A DNA stretch of 64,000 nucleotides, taken from positions 1 through 64,000 of the forward strand of contig JBBQZP010000019.1 of assembly GCA_038207585.1 (NCBI GenBank). The letters are read 5' to 3'. Below, piece by piece: positions 58,141-64,000 of this stretch (its first letter is position 1; every line of letters begins with the position of its first letter). Below the pieces are notes generated by a model. The model searched no databases and was not told the DNA's origin. It worked only from the letters and a program-made list of their open reading frames with translations. The translations under genes and the position numbers were made by a program. The stretch is from JBBQZP01 sp038207585. GTDB lineage: Bacteria; Pseudomonadota; Alphaproteobacteria; Rhodobacterales; Rhodobacteraceae.

Positions 58141-58350
58141 ATGACCATATTCGACTGGCACAGCGCACCCCTTCACGCCACCACCCCGGTAGATGCAACC
58201 TACCGCAATACCCAGAATGTGCGGCGGTTCATGGTGGCGCAATGCGGCGAAGATTTTCGTTTCACGCGCGACCTGATGCAGTGGATCAAGGCCGGGCATC
58301 CGGCAACCCTGGCCGATATCGTCGCCGAATGGCACAGGCGGCAGCGCTAG
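58141..58350 (+). CDS. DUF6434 small protein
   Basis: 69 residues: FDWHSAPLHATTPVDATYRN, TQNVRRFMVAQCGEDFRFT and WIKAGHPATLADIVAEWHRR. This matches my recollection of DUF6434, a small helical family of unknown function. The ATG at 58141 follows GGAGGG. It lies between the amidase and PBP1A genes and may be co-transcribed with the amidase. Confidence 0.7.
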   Translation: MTIFDWHSAPLHATTPVDATYRNTQNVRRFMVAQCGEDFRFTRDLMQWIKAGHPATLADIVAEWHRRQR

Positions 58351-58456
58351 CTACGGCACTGCGCGGCACCTCGCCAAAACGTGACCGCGCAGGCTTAGTG
58401 TTTTGACCTTCGGCTCGCGTCTGTGTAAGGAAAGGGTATCAGGACAGGGGCGATCT

Positions 58457-61006
58457 TTGCTGCGATTCATCGGAAAATTCTTCGGCGCGATCTTCACCAT
58501 GGTGACGCTTGGCATGCTGTTCGGCGCGCTGACTATTGGTGCCGTGTTCTACATGTATTCGCGCGATCTGCCGAGCCATGAAAGTCTTGCCACCTATGCC
58601 CCCGCCACGATCAGCCGGATTTATTCGGGCGAGGGCCAGATCATCGACGAATTCGCGCAGGAACGCCGGATTTTCGTACCCTCGGAAGATATCCCCGATC
58701 TGATCAAGCAAGCCTTCATCAGCGCCGAGGACAAGAATTTCTACACCCATCACGGCTATGATACCCGCGGCATGATCGCGGCCGCGATCGAGGCTGTGCG
58801 CACCCGTGGCAAGACGGTGCGCGGTGCGTCAACCATCACCCAGCAGGTGATGAAGAACTTCCTTTTGTCGGGTGACCGCACGGGCGAGCGCAAGATCAAG
58901 GAAATCATTCTGGCGACGCGGATCGAACAGTCCATGTCCAAGGAAAAGATCCTTGAGCTTTACCTGAACGAGATTTTTCTGGGCCAGAACTCTTACGGTG
59001 TGGCGGCAGCGGCGCAGACTTACTTCAACAAATCCCTGCGTGATGTGACAGCGGGCGAGGCGGCGATGTTGGCGTCGATGCCGCAGGCACCCGGCGAATA
59101 CCATCCGGTGCGGGCCAAAAAGCGGGTCATCGAACGGCGCAACTATGTGCTGCGCGAGATGTGGCAGAACGGCTATATCGACGAGGCGACCTACCTTACC
59201 GACAAGGAAACACCGCTGAAATCGGTGCAGAACGGTGATTACCCGCCGTTTCGCGCCTCACTTCCACCGCGCGATTATTTCACCGATGAAATCCGCCGCC
59301 AGCTTTCGGGCACCTTTGGCGAGGACGAGTTTTTCAGCGGCGGCCTGACCATTCGTGCCACCGTTGACCGCGATCTGGAAACGGCGGCGGCTTTGGCCCT
59401 GCGTGCCGGGCTGGAGCAATACGACCGCTCTCAGGGCGTGTGGCGCGGCACCAAGCAGGTGCTGCCCGTCGAAAAGCTGGGGTCCGAGGCGGATTGGCGC
59501 GCGGCCCTGCAAGATCTGGTTCTGTCCCGCGATGTGCCGGGCTGGTCGCCTGCGGTGGTGCTGTCCACCGGCGAATCCTCGGCCCGGATCGGCATCGAGG
59601 GCGTGCCAGAAGACGAAGACGGCCATTTCATTCCCGCAGAAGATGTGACTTGGGCGCGCAAACGGCAAGCCGATGGCAAGCTGGGCAAAAAAGCCAAGGT
59701 GGCATCTGATCTGGTGGATGTCGGCGATGTGGTTCTGGTGCGCAAGGTTACCAACGAAGATGGCAGTTTCAAGCGCTGGTCGCTGCGCCAGATACCGGAA
59801 GTGCAGGGCGCGTTCATGGCGATGGATGTGAACTCGGGCCGGGTTCTGGCAATGCAGGGCGGATTCTCATATCAGGATTCGGTCTTTAACCGGACCACGC
59901 AGGCGACGCGCCAGCCGGGGTCAAGCTTCAAGCCGTTTGTCTATGCGGCGGCTTTGGACAGCGGCTTTACTCCTGCCACCATCGTGGTTGATGCGCCGAT
60001 CGAGGTGAACACGCCGCAGGGTCTGTGGACGCCCAAGAATTCGTCGAACAAATTCTATGGCCCCACACCGCTGCGCACCGGAATCGAACAGTCACGCAAC
60101 CTGATGACGATCCGTATCGCGCAGGAAGTCGGCATGGAAACGGTTGCGGGCTATGCCGAACGCTTCGGGGTATATGACCGGATGAACCCGTTTCTGGCCA
60201 ATGCGCTTGGCGCGCAGGAAACGACACTGTTCAAGATGGTCGCGGCCTATGCGATGTTCGCTAACGGTGGCGAGCGGGTCGAGCCGACGCTTGTGGACCG
60301 CGTGCAGGATCGGTTCGGCAAGACCGTCTACCGCCATGATCAACGCAAGTGCGAAGATTGCCAGCTTGCCTCGCTTGACCCCGGCGTGGGGCCGGTCATC
60401 ATCTCGAACCGCGAGCGGATGATTGACCCGATCACCGCCTATCAGCTGACCTCGATGATGCAGGGCGTGGTCAAGCGCGGGTCGGCCAGCAAGCTGCGCC
60501 TGCCGGTGCCGATTGCGGGCAAGACCGGGACGACGAACGATGCCAAGGACGTGTGGTTCATCGGCTTTTCATCCAACATAGTGGCGGGCTGCTATATAGG
60601 GTATGACACGCCGCGCAGTCTTGGGCCTCGCGCCTTTGGCGGCACGCTGTGTGTGCCGGTGTTCCAGCAATTCATGGAAACCGCGATCAAGAAATACGGT
60701 GGCAGCGAGTTCCGGGTGCCACCCGGTGGCTATTTTGTGAACATCGACCGTTTCAGCGGTGCGCGTCTGCCAGATGGCGCCAGGGGTGACAACGTGATAG
60801 CCGAATACTTCCGTGACGGTGAAGACCCGATCTTTGGCATCGGTGCTTTGGTGGACGGTGGCTTTGCAATGGGGGCGAACCTGCCATTGTTCGCGTACGG
60901 CGAGGCGGGCGATGCCGGAACATCTGTCACCACGTCATCCGGCAAGACCAAGGTCATCCCGAAGAAGGCCGATTTCGGCACGCTGTCGTCGGGCGGGCTT
61001 TACTGA
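58457..61006 (+). CDS. mrcA: Penicillin-binding protein 1A (bifunctional peptidoglycan synthase)
   Basis: Class A PBP of 849 residues: one N-terminal membrane segment (about 8-30), a GT51 transglycosylase domain (AEDKNFYTHHG with catalytic Glu, GASTITQQVMKN), an inserted OB-like region, and a transpeptidase domain with S489-SFK492, the SRN motif and K689TGTT. The start is uncertain: TTG at 58457 is preferred since AGGACAGGGG lies 6 bases before it; a TTG at 58403 would add 18 residues. First gene of a probable pair with prfB. Confidence 0.93.
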   Translation: MLRFIGKFFGAIFTMVTLGMLFGALTIGAVFYMYSRDLPSHESLATYAPATISRIYSGEGQIIDEFAQERRIFVPSEDIPDLIKQAFISAEDKNFYTHHGYDTRGMIAAAIEAVRTRGKTVRGASTITQQVMKNFLLSGDRTGERKIKEIILATRIEQSMSKEKILELYLNEIFLGQNSYGVAAAAQTYFNKSLRDVTAGEAAMLASMPQAPGEYHPVRAKKRVIERRNYVLREMWQNGYIDEATYLTDKETPLKSVQNGDYPPFRASLPPRDYFTDEIRRQLSGTFGEDEFFSGGLTIRATVDRDLETAAALALRAGLEQYDRSQGVWRGTKQVLPVEKLGSEADWRAALQDLVLSRDVPGWSPAVVLSTGESSARIGIEGVPEDEDGHFIPAEDVTWARKRQADGKLGKKAKVASDLVDVGDVVLVRKVTNEDGSFKRWSLRQIPEVQGAFMAMDVNSGRVLAMQGGFSYQDSVFNRTTQATRQPGSSFKPFVYAAALDSGFTPATIVVDAPIEVNTPQGLWTPKNSSNKFYGPTPLRTGIEQSRNLMTIRIAQEVGMETVAGYAERFGVYDRMNPFLANALGAQETTLFKMVAAYAMFANGGERVEPTLVDRVQDRFGKTVYRHDQRKCEDCQLASLDPGVGPVIISNRERMIDPITAYQLTSMMQGVVKRGSASKLRLPVPIAGKTGTTNDAKDVWFIGFSSNIVAGCYIGYDTPRSLGPRAFGGTLCVPVFQQFMETAIKKYGGSEFRVPPGGYFVNIDRFSGARLPDGARGDNVIAEYFRDGEDPIFGIGALVDGGFAMGANLPLFAYGEAGDAGTSVTTSSGKTKVIPKKADFGTLSSGGLY

Positions 61007-61084
61007 CGGGCTCCTCCTGCCTGGCGCCCTTGCCCGCCCGCGGGGCAGTTGCTACATCCGCCTGAACGCTTTGAAGGAACCGCC

Positions 61085-62209
61085 ATGCGCGCCGAAACGC
61101 AGACCCATCTTGATGCCATCGCCAAATCGCTGGCCCTTCTGGGGCAGCGTATGGATTGGGAAACCGCACCGCACCGGCTTGAGGAATTCAACGCCATGAT
61201 CGAGCATGGGGACCTATGGTCCGATCCCGCCCGCGCACAAAAGCTGATGCGCGAGCGGCAGGCGCTGCTGGATCAGGTGTCCACCTACAAGCTGATCGAC
61301 AGCGGCCTGCGCGACAATGCCGAATTGATCGAGATGGGCGAGGCCGAGGGAGACGCCGAGATCGTGGCCGAGGCCGAGGCCGCGCTGAAGGCACTGGTCG
61401 AACTGGCGGCGGGCAAGGAACTTGAGGCGCTGCTGGACGGCGAGGCTGATGGCAACGACACCTTCCTTGAGGTGAACGCGGGTGCTGGAGGCACTGAAAG
61501 CTGTGACTGGGCGTCAATGCTGGCGCGGATGTATGTCCGCTGGGCGGAGAAAAAGGGCTACAAGGTTGAATTGCAATCCATGTCGGATGGCGAAGAGGCG
61601 GGCATCAAATCGGCGGCTTACAAGATTTCGGGGCCCAATGCTTACGGTTGGCTGAAATCGGAAAGCGGAGTTCACCGGCTGGTGCGGATCAGCCCTTACG
61701 ATTCTGCGGCGCGGCGGCACACGTCGTTCAGTTCGGTCTGGGTCTATCCGGTGGTCGACGACAATATCGAGATCGAGGTTGGAGCGAATGACATTCGCAT
61801 CGACACTTACCGCAGTTCGGGCGCGGGCGGACAGCACGTCAACACCACCGACTCGGCGGTGCGGATCACCCACTTGCCGACCGGCATCGTGACCACCAGT
61901 TCGGAAAAATCGCAGCACCAGAACCGCGATATCGCAATGAAGGCACTGAAATCGCGCCTCTATCAGATGGAACTCGACAAGCGCAACGCGGTGATCAACG
62001 CGCAGCACGCGGCCAAGGGTGACGCGGGCTGGGGCAACCAGATACGGTCTTATGTTCTGCAGCCCTATCAGATGGTCAAAGACCTGCGGACCAATGTTGA
62101 AACCTCGGATACCGACGGCGTTCTGAACGGCGATCTTGACCGGTTCATGGCAGCGACGCTGGCGATGGATGTGGCGGGAAAAAGCCGGGCCGAGGCAAAC
62201 GCCGATTAG
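61085..62209 (+). CDS. prfB: Peptide chain release factor 2
   Basis: Recognises UGA and UAA stop codons and triggers peptide release. The 374 residues carry the GGQ motif at 248-250 (SSGAGGQHVN). The stop-codon recognition tripeptide, SPF in E. coli, reads SPY here (203-205, RISPYDSAARRHT). The in-frame UGA of the E. coli programmed frameshift is absent: the frame is open from the ATG. AAGGAA lies 7 bases before the ATG. Confidence 0.96.
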   Translation: MRAETQTHLDAIAKSLALLGQRMDWETAPHRLEEFNAMIEHGDLWSDPARAQKLMRERQALLDQVSTYKLIDSGLRDNAELIEMGEAEGDAEIVAEAEAALKALVELAAGKELEALLDGEADGNDTFLEVNAGAGGTESCDWASMLARMYVRWAEKKGYKVELQSMSDGEEAGIKSAAYKISGPNAYGWLKSESGVHRLVRISPYDSAARRHTSFSSVWVYPVVDDNIEIEVGANDIRIDTYRSSGAGGQHVNTTDSAVRITHLPTGIVTTSSEKSQHQNRDIAMKALKSRLYQMELDKRNAVINAQHAAKGDAGWGNQIRSYVLQPYQMVKDLRTNVETSDTDGVLNGDLDRFMAATLAMDVAGKSRAEANAD

Positions 62210-62227
62210 GCACATGGTGTCGGATGC

Positions 62228-62260
62228 AAAAAAAAGGGGCGCATTGCAGCGCCCCTTTTT
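62228..62260. terminator. Bidirectional intrinsic terminator between prfB and bactofilin
   Basis: GGGGCGC and GCGCCCC form a 7-bp stem with a 6-nt loop, followed by five T on plus and preceded by eight A (T on minus). It serves both convergent genes. Confidence 0.9.
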
Positions 62261-62280
62261 CAATTTGTCTGATCCAGACC

Positions 62281-62766
62281 TTAGGCCGGATCAGCAAGTT
62301 TCGGCAGGGGCGAGGATTTGCCACCCGAAAGCGGGTCTTCCTGACGCTGAACCGAGCCTTCGAAATGCGCACCCGATTCGATGGCGATGGTTTTGTGGAT
62401 GATGTCGCCTTCGACCTTGGCGGTCGATGTCAGGCGCACTTTCAGACCGCGCACGCGGCCGATAACGCGACCGTTGACGACGATATCATCTGCCACAATC
62501 TCACCCCGAATCGTGGCGCTTTCGCCCACGGTCAGTAGATGGGCGCGAATGTCGCCTTCAACCGTGCCTTCGACCTGAATGTCGCCGGTGGTTTTCAGAT
62601 TGCCGACCACGGTCAGATCAGACGACAGCACCGATGGTGAAACCTTGCCCTTGGGGGCTGAAGGTGTGAATTCCATCGACGGTTTTTGAGTCGTCATGTC
62701 AGCCGCTTTCGAATTATCTGCTTCGGCTTTGGGGCCGGGTTCGTTGATTCTGCTCTTAGAAAACAT
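62281..62766 (-). CDS. Bactofilin (polymer-forming cytoskeletal protein)
   Basis: 161 residues with a disordered, acidic/Pro-rich N-terminus (1-45), a central right-handed beta-helix of bactofilin type (about 48-135: VVGNLKTTGDIQVEGTVEGD, LLTVGESATIRGEIVADDI, GLKVRLTSTAKVEGDIIHK) and a short polar end. Bactofilins scaffold local wall synthesis and often work with M23 peptidases. It overlaps the upstream M23 gene by 11 bp, so they are co-transcribed. Confidence 0.93.
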   Translation of the reverse strand: MFSKSRINEPGPKAEADNSKAADMTTQKPSMEFTPSAPKGKVSPSVLSSDLTVVGNLKTTGDIQVEGTVEGDIRAHLLTVGESATIRGEIVADDIVVNGRVIGRVRGLKVRLTSTAKVEGDIIHKTIAIESGAHFEGSVQRQEDPLSGGKSSPLPKLADPA

Positions 62767-64000
62767 CTGTCGCTGCCTTGATGAAGGTCATCGGGTTCAC
62801 AGGTGAGCCCCCGATCCGTACCTCGTAGTGAAGATGAGTGCCGGTAGACCGGCCTGAATTGCCCATATCACCGATCCTGTCGCCGCGCGATACCCTTTGT
62901 CCCGCCGTGACGCGAATTTGTGACATGTGGCCGTAAAGTGTTTCGAGTCCGAATGCGTGCTTGATCTTGACCGCCCGTCCGTAGCCGTTCATCCAGCCCG
63001 CCTCTTCCACGACACCATCGGCGGTTGAATAGATGGGCGTGCCGTAATCGGATGCGAAATCGGTGCCTTCGTGCATCCGACGGCCCGCACCCTTTGGATC
63101 ATTGCGGGTGCCAAACCCCGAGGTGAAGCGGAACGCACTTTTGACCGGCATTCCGAAGGGCGCCTTGGTCGCGGCGATGCGGTACATGTTCATCCGGTCG
63201 AGCCCGGTCAGAATCGCGTTGGCGCGGATTTCGTCCGGCAAAAGCGCGGAATTGCTGGACGATACCGAGATTTTTGTCAGCGGTCCGCCCTGGCCGGAAT
63301 AGCCCTTGCGCACTTGGCTCAGCAGATCATCGGGCGACATGCCTGCCGCGCGGAACATCTTGTCCAGCGGCGCCATCGAGATCGTGACGGCTTCTTCCAA
63401 CTGGGCAAAGATCGCGTCGTTGCGCTGTTCAAGCGCGCGTTTCTCGGCCTCTACCGCATCAGTATCGGCGCGGGCTTGATCTGCAGCCTTGGCAAGGCTG
63501 TCGCGCTGCAGGGCGGTCTCGTTCAGAGCGGTCGTCAAAAGCTCTGCCGTGGCCGAGGCATCACGAGCCTGCCCCTCGACGCTGCGGGTTGTCCCGGTCG
63601 TGTTGGCGAGCGTGGCGTTCAGCCCGTCAACAATGGCGCGCGCTTCATCGCGCTCCACAATGGTGCGGCGCAGAGTGTTCTGGATCACGTCGATCCCGGT
63701 TTCAAGTTCCTTGCGGCTGTCTTCAGAGGCCAGAAGCACTGTCTGCATCTGCGACACTTGCGACAGCGCCACGTTGAAGCGGTCCTGAGCATGCGCTGCC
63801 TCGACCGCGCGCAGATCGCGGTCAGATGACAGTGCATTCAGCCGCGCCTCATACAGTGCCTGCTGGCGTGCGGCCTGATCGCGGCTGGAGCCTGCGCCGA
63901 TCGAATCCATCAGGACAATCGAGGTGGCAAAGATCGTCCAGATCACAACCAGACCACTGACCGCCAAGGCGACGGCCTGCGTGACCGGACGCAACCGCAC
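62756..64000 (-). CDS. M23-family peptidoglycan endopeptidase with coiled coil (start beyond the right edge)
   Basis: At least 415 residues visible. A membrane segment lies at about 11-31, followed by a long coiled coil (about 35-205, SVEGQARDASATAELLTTAL) and a C-terminal LytM/M23 domain with zinc ligands in RMHEGTDFASDYG and THLHYEVRIGG and the HAFGLETLYGHMS strand. The first codon in the window is GTG at 64000, but family members begin further upstream (a cytoplasmic stretch ends RLRPVTQ), so this is probably internal. It overlaps bactofilin by 11 bp. Confidence 0.9.
   Translation of the reverse strand: MRLRPVTQAVALAVSGLVVIWTIFATSIVLMDSIGAGSSRDQAARQQALYEARLNALSSDRDLRAVEAAHAQDRFNVALSQVSQMQTVLLASEDSRKELETGIDVIQNTLRRTIVERDEARAIVDGLNATLANTTGTTRSVEGQARDASATAELLTTALNETALQRDSLAKAADQARADTDAVEAEKRALEQRNDAIFAQLEEAVTISMAPLDKMFRAAGMSPDDLLSQVRKGYSGQGGPLTKISVSSSNSALLPDEIRANAILTGLDRMNMYRIAATKAPFGMPVKSAFRFTSGFGTRNDPKGAGRRMHEGTDFASDYGTPIYSTADGVVEEAGWMNGYGRAVKIKHAFGLETLYGHMSQIRVTAGQRVSRGDRIGDMGNSGRSTGTHLHYEVRIGGSPVNPMTFIKAATDVF

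Noticed and set aside
61085..61200. Programmed frameshift in prfB
   Set aside because: The frame is open from the ATG with no internal UGA at the expected place.

Overview
The window is 64 kb of high-GC (roughly 60-65% by eye), densely coded alphaproteobacterial chromosome. It most likely comes from a Rhodobacteraceae/Roseobacter-group organism. Pointers are an ALA synthase (C4 haem pathway) with an Fnr-type box, a class II DAHP synthase, Entner-Doudoroff genes, a TakP-like TRAP transporter, a DksA that has lost its zinc cysteines, an RTX-Hint protein, and many small families typical of this group (DUF2852, DUF2927, DUF6434, DUF1992). I see no insertion sequence, prophage, integrase, rRNA operon or CRISPR array.

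Layout. 1-850: start of ilvI (acetolactate synthase, minus strand) behind what looks like a complete attenuation leader: promoter, 15-residue Leu/Val/Ile-rich leader peptide, competing hairpin, terminator. 1168-4731: TRAP transporter, with the binding protein on plus and the two membrane subunits convergent. 4828-7209: VOC protein, bpt, RDD protein, DUF2852 protein. 7445-10526: glnE and a small overlapping gene. 10578-13278: edd and eda behind a LacI-type operator overlapping a promoter. 13549-16069: lipoprotein, RlmI-type methyltransferase translationally coupled to a PIN-domain protein. 16075-20819: minus-strand group of MoxR ATPase, DUF2927 lipoprotein, 55-residue membrane protein, vWA protein and M48 protease. 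20993-27419: dksA, FAD monooxygenase, xthA, erpA-like gene, dGTPase, dsbB, YqaA-like gene, YpfJ-like metallopeptidase. 27472-30874: tRNA-Leu, a 727-bp AT-richer gap, then a long RTX-Hint protein. 30950-40434: MobA-like transferase, a dimethylglycine/sarcosine dehydrogenase-like flavoprotein, a complete branched-chain-type ABC importer, and a GlxA/GbdR-type regulator. 40581-47413: aroG (class II), PAS protein, yicC-gmk-gamma carbonic anhydrase, trans-sulfuration enzyme, tRNA-Val, pirin. 47421-51332: LysR regulator, two tRNA-Asp genes, DUF1344 protein, GNAT, M20 peptidase. 51541-55771: hemA, rodZ-like gene, ispG, DUF1992 gene. 55983-64000: DsbA-like protein, amidase, DUF6434 protein, PBP1A, prfB, bactofilin, and the start-truncated M23 peptidase.

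How the genes fit together. Most are housekeeping functions in amino-acid biosynthesis, nitrogen control, central carbon, haem and isoprenoid synthesis, and envelope growth. The last 8 kb is notably rich in cell-wall functions (amidase, PBP1A, bactofilin, M23). The 31.6-40.4 kb block reads as an import-and-oxidation module for an N-methylated amino acid, but the substrate is inferred only.

The least explained material is regulatory and repetitive: the ilv leader; a family of short AT-core intergenic repeats (seven copies noticed), two of them joined to the same GC hairpin and two forming an inverted pair between edd and eda; a pair of matching 19-bp palindromes before glnE; and an 11-nonapeptide block duplicated inside the RTX gene. 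The MoxR/DUF2927/vWA/M48 group is the best candidate for an undescribed multi-gene system.
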